Origin: Anaerolineales bacterium
GTDB lineage: Bacteria > Chloroflexota > Anaerolineae > Anaerolineales > DRMV01
Assembly (NCBI GenBank): GCA_015484985.1
Contig: WFUL01000147.1
Span: 1 to 27,662 of the forward strand
Direction: 5' to 3'
Length of the DNA stretch: 27,662 nucleotides
Made by a program: the position numbers and the translations under genes. This document shows, in pieces, positions 21,057 through 27,662 of this stretch (its first letter is position 1; each line of letters begins with the position of its first letter). The notes under the pieces were generated by a model, which saw only the letters and a list, made by a program, of their open reading frames with translations, was not told the DNA's origin and did no database searches.

Positions 21057-23858
21057 ATGAGTGCGCGGCGGTTCCGTAGTCTGCAAGATGTCCTGCGCCA
21101 ACACCGGAGAATGCGTTTCGTAGGCCGGGAGGATTGTCTGGATTTCTTCCGGACGAATCTGGATTACGCCCCTGAGGACGAGCGTAAACGCTTCATCATC
21201 CACATTTCCGGCCCCTCAGGCGTGGGCCTGACGCGATTACTACAGCGGTTACAAGAAATTGCTCAGCATAAGGGCGCGCTTACGGCCTGGGTGGACGGTT
21301 ATATGGTCACCCACGTCTTTGAAGCCATGCGGGCGATTGAACGCCAGTTATCGGAACAAGAGGCCCCACTTACCCTGTTCAACAAAATCTATCGAATTTA
21401 TCGGCGTCTTTATCGCATTATTCGGCTGGATGCTCGCGCCCCTTTGGGCCTCCCTCACCGTATATACCACTACTTGGTGGATCACTGGTGGGTTAACCGT
21501 ACGGGTGTGGAAGCCGCCCTTCTTGATAAATTGGTGGACCAAGGACGACCCCTTCTGGCGCCTATAACGATGGAACGATACCTTAAAAGTCGACTTTCCA
21601 CGCCCGAGGAAAGGGCCATCCTTTTGGAGCCCATGCTGCATCTCACCCGAGCTTTCCTGGCCGATTTGATGAAAGTGGCCGGAGCACCTCAGCCTGTAGT
21701 TATCTTTTTGGACGATTTCGATTATTTGGCGGATTTCATGGAGCCGTGGCTCCATGACGTTTTGGAAGGGCGGTATGGTCCTCTTTCCCTTTACGTGCTG
21801 TGGGTTATTGGGGCCAAAAAGCCCCTGGATCGAGTGCGGTGGGGGCCCTATGAAAGCATCATGGCTCGGTTAGAGGTGGAACCCTTCACAGAGGCAGAGA
21901 CTCGCAGCTATCTATTACGTCGCGGGATTTCCTCTCCGCGGGCCATTGAGGTGATTCATAAAATTGCCGAAGGACGGCCTCTATGGGTAGCGGCATTGGC
22001 CGATGAAGTCCCGGACGATGAACTCCAACTGGGTTCCATGGCCGGGGTTCCCATTGAGCGGCTGGTCAAATGGATGCCTCAGGAACAGGTCGAGGACTTG
22101 CTTATCGCCGCTCTACCCCGTGTTCTGGATGAGCCCATTTTGGTCGAATTGGTGGGCCAAGAGCGGGCACGGGCTATCCTGGAAGGGTTGCTTACCAAAA
22201 GTTTCGTGCACCGTACCCCGCGAGGATTGGTGCTCAATCGAGAGATGCGTCAGGCCCTTTTGCGCTATTGGCGGAACTATAACTTCCCGCGTTTCGTTCG
22301 TTACCAGGAACAACTCTCCCTGTATTACCAGAACGAGCGGAAGCGTTTGATTGATAAAACCACCCCTCGGGACACCCTGTGGCAAGAGCTACTTCTGTAC
22401 GAAATCTATCACCGCTTGGTGATGCAACCGGATAAATCGCTGGCCGAGGCCATTGACGGCTTCTTCGAAGCCTGGGAAATGGATGTGCATTGGGCCTACC
22501 GGTGGGCCACCACCTTGGTGGACGCGGGCTGGGATGTGGAATCTTGGAACCTGCACAAGTGGGGTCAAAACCTATTACGCGCTTACCAGGCCTTTGAGAC
22601 TGAAACCTTTCAGGAAGCCATTGACCCCCTAACATTGGTGGTAGAGGCGCCCGAACCCATTACCCGCCACACCCGAGCCATGGCTTATGCTTACCGAGGC
22701 TTGGCTTATTTCCTGTTGCGGGACCCTGAACGCGCGCTGGCTGACCTTTCCGAAGCCCTTCGATTGGAGTCCAAGCACGGGTGGTTGCGGGAGCGCCGAG
22801 GGGTGATTTCCCTCCTGGTTCGCCAGGAACTCCAGGCGTTGAAAGATTTCACAGTTCTGATTCAAATGCAGGAGAACACGGCCTGGGGATACTTGGCCCG
22901 CGGATGTACGCACTTCCTATTGAGTCGACCTTCGGAGGCGCTTGCGGATCTAAATCGTGCGGTAGACGATACGGATATCGGTCCCTGGGCCCTGGCTATG
23001 CGAGGTGAGGTCTACCGCGTCCAGGGTTACGACTATCAGGCTATGCAAGATTTTCAAGAGGCCCTTCGCAAGATGGGACCCTCCTTATGGGTCCTCACCC
23101 GTCTGGGCAACGTGTATTTCCGCCTGGGGCGGTTTCGAGAGGCGGTGCGCACTCTGGACCAGGTTTTGGAACAAGACCCGGAGAACACCTCGGCGCTGGC
23201 CAATCGCGCCTTGGCTTACGAAATGCTGGGCGAGTTCGACCAGGCTCTGGACGATTTCAACCGTGCTCTGGAGATCAAACCGGACTTCGTGTGGGCTCGG
23301 GCCCGTCGGGGAGAGCTCTTTATGCTCATGGAGGATTATGAGCGGGCTCTTCAGGATTTCAACGAAGCCCTCCAATTGAAGCCTGGCTATACCTGGGTTC
23401 GGGCGACGCGTGCCCTCCTGCTCGCGTTGCGGGGTCAACAGGAGGAAGCCCTTAAAGAACTCAACGACGCCGTCCAACAAGATCCCGAACAGGACTGGTA
23501 TCGGTTCTATCGGGCGTTGCTCCATATGATGCTCAAACACTCCCGGGATGCTGACAAGGACTTACGGGAAGCCATTCGTTTGGGTGAGGCGCGATTGAAA
23601 CGGGGTCAAATCGCACCTCCTGTGGGTTTGCTCAATCTTATGCTGTACCATGTCGCTGCAGGAAAGATCAAGAAGGCCGAAGATTATCTACAGAAGGCAT
23701 TGGAGAACGAAGCCAGTCCCTTCTTCTTGCACTTGGCCCGACATCAGCTGCGTTTGTTGGCTCGCTTATTCCCGGACAGGAAGGAGTTGCAAGAATTCGT
23801 CCACAGATTCGAACAGCGATTCCAAGAAATTCTACGCCAGCGACTGAAGGCCGCATGA
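21057..23858 (+). CDS. STAND-like P-loop NTPase with C-terminal TPR repeats
   Basis: A 933-aa soluble protein. The N-terminus has MRFVGRED (19-26), typical of the AAA/STAND entry. The P-loop is GPSGVGLT at 52-59, where the usual Lys is Leu58 (codon CTG). Walker B-like PVVIFLDDFDYL is at about 218-229. A helical/winged-helix region follows (RLVKWMPQEQVEDLLIAALP, then LLTKSFVHRTPRGLV). From about residue 545 to 910 there are roughly nine TPR-type repeats, such as SALANRALAYEMLGEFDQAL and DDFNRALEIKPDFVWARARR. STAND proteins act as ATP-driven switches in signalling, transcription control or phage defence. No effector domain is visible, so the output is unknown. The ATG at 21057 follows GGGAGGAGGGG. 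By eye it is slightly less GC-rich than its neighbours, and it is single. Confidence 0.85.
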   Translation: MSARRFRSLQDVLRQHRRMRFVGREDCLDFFRTNLDYAPEDERKRFIIHISGPSGVGLTRLLQRLQEIAQHKGALTAWVDGYMVTHVFEAMRAIERQLSEQEAPLTLFNKIYRIYRRLYRIIRLDARAPLGLPHRIYHYLVDHWWVNRTGVEAALLDKLVDQGRPLLAPITMERYLKSRLSTPEERAILLEPMLHLTRAFLADLMKVAGAPQPVVIFLDDFDYLADFMEPWLHDVLEGRYGPLSLYVLWVIGAKKPLDRVRWGPYESIMARLEVEPFTEAETRSYLLRRGISSPRAIEVIHKIAEGRPLWVAALADEVPDDELQLGSMAGVPIERLVKWMPQEQVEDLLIAALPRVLDEPILVELVGQERARAILEGLLTKSFVHRTPRGLVLNREMRQALLRYWRNYNFPRFVRYQEQLSLYYQNERKRLIDKTTPRDTLWQELLLYEIYHRLVMQPDKSLAEAIDGFFEAWEMDVHWAYRWATTLVDAGWDVESWNLHKWGQNLLRAYQAFETETFQEAIDPLTLVVEAPEPITRHTRAMAYAYRGLAYFLLRDPERALADLSEALRLESKHGWLRERRGVISLLVRQELQALKDFTVLIQMQENTAWGYLARGCTHFLLSRPSEALADLNRAVDDTDIGPWALAMRGEVYRVQGYDYQAMQDFQEALRKMGPSLWVLTRLGNVYFRLGRFREAVRTLDQVLEQDPENTSALANRALAYEMLGEFDQALDDFNRALEIKPDFVWARARRGELFMLMEDYERALQDFNEALQLKPGYTWVRATRALLLALRGQQEEALKELNDAVQQDPEQDWYRFYRALLHMMLKHSRDADKDLREAIRLGEARLKRGQIAPPVGLLNLMLYHVAAGKIKKAEDYLQKALENEASPFFLHLARHQLRLLARLFPDRKELQEFVHRFEQRFQEILRQRLKAA

Positions 23859-23906
23859 ACCCCTCTGAAGACTGCAAGTTGCTCCCGCAGGTATATCAAG
23901 GTTTTT

Positions 23907-23975
23907 CATTCTAACGAAAGGGTACAGAACCGTAAAAAGCCAAAGTCCGTGTGGGACGGCGAAGCCGCCCCACAC
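23907..23975 (-). repeat. Dispersed palindromic element, copy D (reverse orientation)
   Basis: Hairpin GTGTGGGACGGC (23949-23960), loop GAA, GCCGCCCCACAC (23964-23975), then CTTTTTCTTCTT on the plus strand. On the minus strand the hairpin is followed by a tail, GGTTCTGTACCC...TTCGTTAGAATG (23931-23907), a diverged, roughly 60 percent match with one gap to the tails of copies A and C. It follows the STAND gene and can serve as its plus-strand terminator. Confidence 0.65.
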
Positions 23976-24118
23976 CTTTTTCTTCTTGTAGAGGGTAGTG
24001 GCACACATTTTACACCATAAGCCAATCAGGGGGCGCATTCGCAAGACTTTCCGACTTTCTTTTTTTATCCACCTTCGGTACACTTTTTACATCATCGCGT
24101 GTTTACAGGATGCAGAAC

Positions 24119-24925
24119 ATGCGCTCCCTTCGTGACCGGGTGGTGCTGATTACCGGGGGTTCCCGGGGGATTGGTGCTGCGACAGCGCGCCTTTTTGCCC
24201 GAAACGGCGCGCGGGTGGTCATCAGCGCGCGTCGTGAGGAACCGTTGCACCGTACGGCCCTGCGCCTTCAAGAAGAGACCGGCCAGGAAGTACGCGCCGT
24301 GCTTGCGGACGTTCGTCGACCGGAGGAGGTTCGCAGGCTGGTGGAAACGGCCGTTACCGCGTGGGGTCGTCTGGACATTGTGGTGGCCAACGCGGGCGTG
24401 TACGTACAGGTTCCGGTGCGGGAGACCACGCTGGAGGACTTCCATCGCGCGTTTGCCGTGAATTTCTACGGTGCAGTGGCCGTGGTTCTGGAGTCCCTGC
24501 CCCATCTCCTGGCCCGGGGAGAAGGCCACATTGTCCTGGTGACCAGTATGGACGCCAAGAAGGGTATCCCCCCAGATGGCCCTTACGTGGCCGCGAAGGC
24601 GGCTTTGAGCGCCTGGGGAGACGTGCTCCGTCAGGAACTCCATGGCACGGGGGTGGGCGTATCCATTGTGTTCCCCGGTCGGGTGGACACCGATATGGTG
24701 GCTCATTTGCGGGTACCCTGGATTTCCGCCAAGATGCCTCCCGAAAAAGTTGCCCAAGCCATCCTGGACGCGGTGCGTTGGAATCGGGCTGAAGTCATCG
24801 TGCCCTGGCAGGCCCGTCTTTTGTGGTGGACCCAGGCCTTCGTCCCCCGTCTGGCCGATTGGGCTGTCCGCTGGCTGCGACTCTCGGGCGAACCCTTATC
24901 CGCTGTCCAGGAGGAAGGACCATGA
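24119..24925 (+). CDS. Short-chain dehydrogenase/reductase (SDR)
   Basis: A 268-aa classical SDR that should oxidise or reduce an alcohol/carbonyl with NAD(P). The cofactor motif is TGGSRGIG at about 12-19. Arg at the end of strand 2 (VVISARREE) suggests NADP(H). NAG is in VVANAGVYV, the catalytic Ser in VTSMDAKKG, and Tyr-x-x-x-Lys in YVAAK. A C-terminal extension (WNRAEVIVPWQARLLWWTQAF) looks like a membrane-facing amphipathic stretch of the DhrS7B/YqjQ-like subgroup. ATG 24119 is chosen because AGGA lies eight bases upstream; an ATG at 24110 in the same frame abuts it. A TACACT at 24079 may be the -10. The stop overlaps the next start (ATGA), so the products likely work together. Confidence 0.88.
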   Translation: MRSLRDRVVLITGGSRGIGAATARLFARNGARVVISARREEPLHRTALRLQEETGQEVRAVLADVRRPEEVRRLVETAVTAWGRLDIVVANAGVYVQVPVRETTLEDFHRAFAVNFYGAVAVVLESLPHLLARGEGHIVLVTSMDAKKGIPPDGPYVAAKAALSAWGDVLRQELHGTGVGVSIVFPGRVDTDMVAHLRVPWISAKMPPEKVAQAILDAVRWNRAEVIVPWQARLLWWTQAFVPRLADWAVRWLRLSGEPLSAVQEEGP

Positions 24926-26439
24926 CCCAAGGCGTCTATCCCCCTCACCCCTGGCTACAGGCTCAGGAGGTGGCCTTTGTTCCCCGTGCGTCTTCCCCGT
25001 TGATCCAGTGGGTGATGCACGGTCTGGCCCGCACGTATCGGGCCCTGGGGCACCGGGTGGTGGACCGGCCCCGCCCTGAACATACGACCATAGTGGTGAC
25101 TTCCGCCCCTTATGGGGAAGACGTGTACTGGAAGCAGGCGCTGCTCTTCAACCTTCGCCGTTTGTACGGTATGCGACGGGTGGCGAATTTCTGGACGGTG
25201 GTCGCGGTATCTCCTCAGCGTTTTCAGGAGGACCTGGCGCGCATCCAACACGCGCTCCAAAAGGGCGTGGAGGGTCTGAGCGGATTGCAGTTTTCGGGGC
25301 TGGCACCTTCGGCTGCCTTGGCCTTGTGGGAACAGGGCCGTCGCGGTGGGCCGATCGCCGTGTTGGAGCGGGTGGTGCAAACCCAGGCCAAATCCATCCG
25401 CGTGCTGCTGGTCGTGGGGGACGAGCAGCCGCAGGAGGCTTACATTTTCGACCTGGTGGGCGCTTACCCACGCATCCCCTTCCACAACGAAGAGGATTTT
25501 CTGAAGGAAATCGTGTGGCGGATGGTGACGGTGGCCAGCACCCGCACGGTGAGCCAGCATCAGATGCAAGGCGAACCCATTCCACGAAGGATTTGGGAGG
25601 GCCTGGAGTCCCCCAAGGCGATGATGCGGGCCAGCCGGGCCTTCGCCGAACGGGATTTCTTCTCTCCCATGGTGCGCATCGCGGATTTCACCACTGTACC
25701 CGGCGCCCTCATTATCTCCGCCATGATCGCCGAACAATATAGCGAGGGTTGCTTCGCTACCTGGGAGCCCGAATTGAACGCGCTGGTGGCCACGGTGACG
25801 GGCAGCGCCCGGCCCGTGCATAAAGGGAGTCTGGAGGAGAAGGACCTAGCCGTCATCGTGGGGGTGCGGCCGGACGGGATGGGGGCCTATTACCGACCTG
25901 TGGAGGGCTTGCCCAATGATCCTCCTTCCTCGGAGGCAGTGGAATTGTACGGGATGGATGAGAAACTTCCTCGCATCTCCTGGCAGGGGAATCCGGTGCC
26001 GGTCACCCGCTCCAAATTACATGGACATCGCGGAGTGGCGGCTTATGATCCCAAACGAGTGGAATACGTTCCCCTGGAAGAAGTCTATCACCACTATCCC
26101 GTTACCTGTGCTTCCGAAGCCCAGGCCTTCGCGGTGAAGGCAGCCTTCCAGCGGGCAGCGTGCTTGCGCAATCCCGAAGACCCGCGGACCTTGGCCTTTA
26201 CCATCATTCCCTGTCACGGTGTCATCATCGTGGAGAAATGGGTGCCGGGTAAGCAACCCTTCCAGGAGATTTGGGAGGCCATGGACCAGGGAGCGCTGGA
26301 GATCTCCCTGGCCGTGCCCCAAGGTCCCTTTGGTTATCAACCGGGACCGGATGGGCGGATGCACTACACGGAGGACCCGGCCTTCTGGCCGTGGCGTCTG
26401 GAGGCTTCGACCTCCCAGAGGGTAGAAAGCACGATGTGA
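24922..26439 (+). CDS. Unrecognised 505-aa protein coupled to the SDR gene
   Basis: I do not recognise a family. The protein is soluble by appearance, with no signal peptide or clear membrane helix. Regions that may be useful for searching: HTTIVVTSAPYGEDVYWKQA (about 68-87), IRVLLVVGDEQPQEAYIFDL, a segment RPVHKGSLEEKDLAVIVGVR (about 296-315), SKLHGHRGVAAYDPKRVEYV, and TIIPCHGVIIVEKWVPGK near residue 430 with a single Cys-His. The start is fixed by GGAGGAAGG upstream and by the four-base overlap with the SDR stop, so it is real and translationally coupled. A role in the same reaction sequence as the SDR is inferred only from that. It ends before a hairpin terminator. Confidence 0.8.
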   Translation: MTQGVYPPHPWLQAQEVAFVPRASSPLIQWVMHGLARTYRALGHRVVDRPRPEHTTIVVTSAPYGEDVYWKQALLFNLRRLYGMRRVANFWTVVAVSPQRFQEDLARIQHALQKGVEGLSGLQFSGLAPSAALALWEQGRRGGPIAVLERVVQTQAKSIRVLLVVGDEQPQEAYIFDLVGAYPRIPFHNEEDFLKEIVWRMVTVASTRTVSQHQMQGEPIPRRIWEGLESPKAMMRASRAFAERDFFSPMVRIADFTTVPGALIISAMIAEQYSEGCFATWEPELNALVATVTGSARPVHKGSLEEKDLAVIVGVRPDGMGAYYRPVEGLPNDPPSSEAVELYGMDEKLPRISWQGNPVPVTRSKLHGHRGVAAYDPKRVEYVPLEEVYHHYPVTCASEAQAFAVKAAFQRAACLRNPEDPRTLAFTIIPCHGVIIVEKWVPGKQPFQEIWEAMDQGALEISLAVPQGPFGYQPGPDGRMHYTEDPAFWPWRLEASTSQRVESTM

Positions 26440-26452
26440 CCACGGTAAAAGG

Positions 26453-26480
26453 GAGAGGCGGCTTTGGGCCGCCTCTCTTT
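26453..26480 (+). terminator. Intrinsic terminator after the SDR operon
   Basis: A 10-bp stem, GAGAGGCGGC (26453-26462) and GCCGCCTCTC (26468-26477), loop TTTGG, followed by TTTCGTCTT. It lies 13 bases after the stop codon, between convergent genes. Confidence 0.75.
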
Positions 26481-26497
26481 CGTCTTCCATGCCAGGT

Positions 26498-26848
26498 TCA
26501 ATTGAGATACCACAGAAGCCACCATCCGTAGAACACGGCCAAGAGGCCCAAAAGGGCCAGGACCCAGGTCAGGCGTTTGAGGCCGGTGGGTGAGATGCCC
26601 AGATCCAGGGCCAGAGCCCGGATGCCCAACAAGGCGTGAACGACCACCGTGGGCAGGAACAGGGCTTCCAAGACGAACACCACGGGCTGGCGCACGTAGG
26701 CCACGACCTGTTCATAAGTGCGAAGGCCTCCAGGTGCAAGATAGTGCTGGGCCACCCAGTGTATTCCCACGAAAAGCACCAGAAGCACGCCTGTGCCCGC
26801 CTGCCAGGTCCACCACTTTCCTTCTCGAGGATGAGGCGCCTCTTTCAT
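26498..26848 (-). CDS. Succinate dehydrogenase/fumarate reductase membrane-anchor-like protein (SdhD-like)
   Basis: A 116-aa protein with three predicted membrane helices at about 14-34, 55-78 and 90-114. Two histidines are placed as possible heme b ligands: His29 in VGIHWVAQHYL and His72 in VVVHALLGIRALALDLG. The HALLGIRALALD segment is typical of SdhC/SdhD anchors, which tie the flavoprotein and iron-sulfur subunits to the membrane and carry quinone binding. The ATG overlaps the stop of the YceD gene (ATGA). The catalytic sdhA/sdhB genes are not in the window, and the hairpin at 26453 follows immediately, so the gene ends this transcript. Function is inferred from motif and topology. Confidence 0.65.
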   Translation of the reverse strand: MKEAPHPREGKWWTWQAGTGVLLVLFVGIHWVAQHYLAPGGLRTYEQVVAYVRQPVVFVLEALFLPTVVVHALLGIRALALDLGISPTGLKRLTWVLALLGLLAVFYGWWLLWYLN

Positions 26849-27375
26849 TCTTCGTGTTCACCCTTAACTGAGGTAAGGAGGGTCTGCAGAGCCGCCCAGC
26901 GGGGGTCGATGGGTGCCTGCTGGTGGCCGCAGATTTCAACGTTCAGGTCGGCTCCGCATACCGGACATAACCCTTTGCATTCAGGGGAGCACAGCGGGTT
27001 GAAGGGGATGTCCAGAATCATGAATTCCCGCACCAGAGGGCCCAAATCCACAATGCCCGTGGCCGGGTACAGGAGCCCCGACTCGGTGACGTGTTTCTCC
27101 GAAAAGGCATAGAGCTCTTCGAAGGTCGCCCGAACGGGTTGTAGGATGGGTTTTAGACAGCGCACACACACCTGGGGTGTGGACGCCTGAAGGTCCGCGC
27201 GGAAGAGCAAGCCTTGCGGCGTGCGCACCACCGTCACCGAACCCTTGACGTCTCGGATTTCCAAGTCCTCCAGCCGCACGTAGGCCAGGTCCTGGAAGCG
27301 GAATTCCCGCTCGTACCCGATATCCTCGGCGGCGATGAAGCCCACGTTTAAACGGAAAGGATGAAACCCGGCCAT
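26845..27375 (-). CDS. YceD/DUF177 family protein (possible 23S rRNA accumulation factor)
   Basis: A 176-aa protein with the DUF177 layout: an N-terminal beta region, CVRC at 70-73 (the family Cys-x-x-Cys), ELYAFSE, then a cysteine cluster with Cys129, Cys133, Cys137 and Cys140 in CSPECKGLCPVC, which probably binds zinc. In E. coli and plants the family is needed for normal 23S rRNA accumulation, and the gene usually sits directly before rpmF (L32). Here the next gene is an SdhD-like anchor and no L32 is seen. The start at 27375 follows GGGAGG about nine bases upstream, downstream of a TATAAT box. Confidence 0.9.
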   Translation of the reverse strand: MAGFHPFRLNVGFIAAEDIGYEREFRFQDLAYVRLEDLEIRDVKGSVTVVRTPQGLLFRADLQASTPQVCVRCLKPILQPVRATFEELYAFSEKHVTESGLLYPATGIVDLGPLVREFMILDIPFNPLCSPECKGLCPVCGADLNVEICGHQQAPIDPRWAALQTLLTSVKGEHEE

Positions 27376-27411
27376 GGCTCATCGCCTCCCTGGAGAAGTC
27401 GGCACTTAGGC

Positions 27412-27417
27412 ATTATA
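27412..27417 (-). promoter_or_regulatory. -10 element (TATAAT) of the yceD operon
   Basis: A perfect TATAAT on the minus strand, 36 bases before the ATG at 27375. The -35 is unclear. Confidence 0.55.
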
Positions 27418-27528
27418 GCACGCACCTTTCCGAAAAGTACCCAAACGGAGGCCTCGGGCAGGCGTTTTTCAAAATCTAACAAAAGGGGTGTATGTTATAG
27501 CCAAAACCGAAGTGAGGGAGGGAAGACC

Positions 27529-27662
27529 ATGGCTGGCGAGGAGACCCGCAAGAGCCTGTGGGAAGTCCTGCGATCCCTTCCGGACCCCCGAGGTCGCCAA
27601 GGGCGCCGCTATCCGATGGCCACGCTGCTGGGGTTGCTGTTCGTTGCGGCTCTGGCTGGAGA
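27529..27662 (+). CDS. ISAs1-family transposase, N-terminal part (cut by window end)
   Basis: The first 44 codons of an open frame that continues past the window. After MAGEETRKSLWEVLRSL it reads PDPRGRQGRRYPMATLLGLL and FVAALAG. The DPR..QGRRYP.A.LL pattern followed by a hydrophobic helix is the N-terminal 'DDE_Tnp_1-associated' domain of ISAs1-type transposases. The catalytic DDE domain would be outside. The ATG follows GAGGGAGGG, and TTATAG near 27495-27500 may be its -10. The left inverted repeat of the element should lie between about 27418 and 27528, but I cannot define it without the right end. Intactness is unknown. Confidence 0.75.
   Translation, partial: MAGEETRKSLWEVLRSLPDPRGRQGRRYPMATLLGLLFVAALAG

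Noticed and set aside
20970..24101. A 13-base identical string (ACATCATCGCGTG) upstream of both the STAND gene (20970-20982) and the SDR gene (24089-24101)
   Set aside because: In a window of this size several 13-base matches are expected by chance; nothing else around them is shared.
1..27662. CRISPR arrays, tRNA or rRNA genes, prophage
   Set aside because: No regularly spaced direct repeats, no cloverleaf or rRNA-like blocks and no phage genes were seen on reading both strands.

Overview
The window is GC-rich, gene-dense bacterial chromosome, most likely from a thermophilic or Anaerolineae-like member of the Chloroflexota. This placement is an inference from gene content: an FMN-riboswitch-controlled RibX/RibY-type riboflavin ABC transporter, paired ArsA/Get3-like ATPases, a CoaBC with the variant CoaC motifs PAMD and ASG, and many small conserved proteins. 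No rRNA, tRNA, CRISPR array or prophage is visible. The only mobile element is the start of an ISAs1-type transposase at the right edge.

Layout. 1-2368 (minus): an 82-aa protein, a KdpE-like response regulator and the first part of a sugar ABC permease form a probable operon; an inositol-monophosphatase family enzyme lies upstream of it with its own promoter. 2566-5568 (plus): promoter, FMN riboswitch, expression-platform hairpins, then permease, lipoprotein binding protein and ATPase of a riboflavin importer. 5793-9536 (plus): a small basic membrane protein, a CopD-like membrane protein, an SpsF-like cytidylyltransferase, a phosphoribosyltransferase and a CoaBC with an extra C-terminal DUF952-like domain. 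9504-10745 (minus): a GT87-type membrane glycosyltransferase, divergent from a DUF503 gene (10813-11097). 11186-13495 (minus): a three-gene operon of a 90-aa protein and two ArsA/Get3-like ATPases. 13617-15833 (plus): a CPA1 antiporter carrying a C-terminal PII-like domain, followed by a free-standing cyclic-di-AMP-receptor-like protein. 15929-18004 (minus): CcmF. 18205-19008 (plus): ribosomal protein L25 with a structured leader. 19206-20441 (minus): XseA. 21057-23858 (plus): a STAND-like NTPase with TPR repeats. 24119-26439 (plus): an SDR oxidoreductase overlapping an unrecognised 505-aa gene. 26498-27375 (minus): YceD/DUF177 and an SdhD-like membrane anchor. 27529-end: transposase.

The most interesting points: (1) the L25 mRNA leader looks like a copy of 5S rRNA loop E, the known L25 binding site, placed directly against the Shine-Dalgarno sequence, which suggests autogenous control by mimicry; (2) the two tandem Get3-like ATPases have complementary defects, one carrying Asn at the position of yeast Get3 Asp57, which suggests an asymmetric ATPase pair with a small partner protein; (3) the antiporter is fused to a PII-like domain resembling the c-di-AMP receptor encoded by the next gene, pointing to nucleotide control of ion transport; (4) CoaBC is fused to DUF952 and lacks the usual CoaC cysteine; (5) a dispersed palindromic intergenic element shares a hairpin core and a conserved tail. 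All calls are by eye from sequence; no database search was run.
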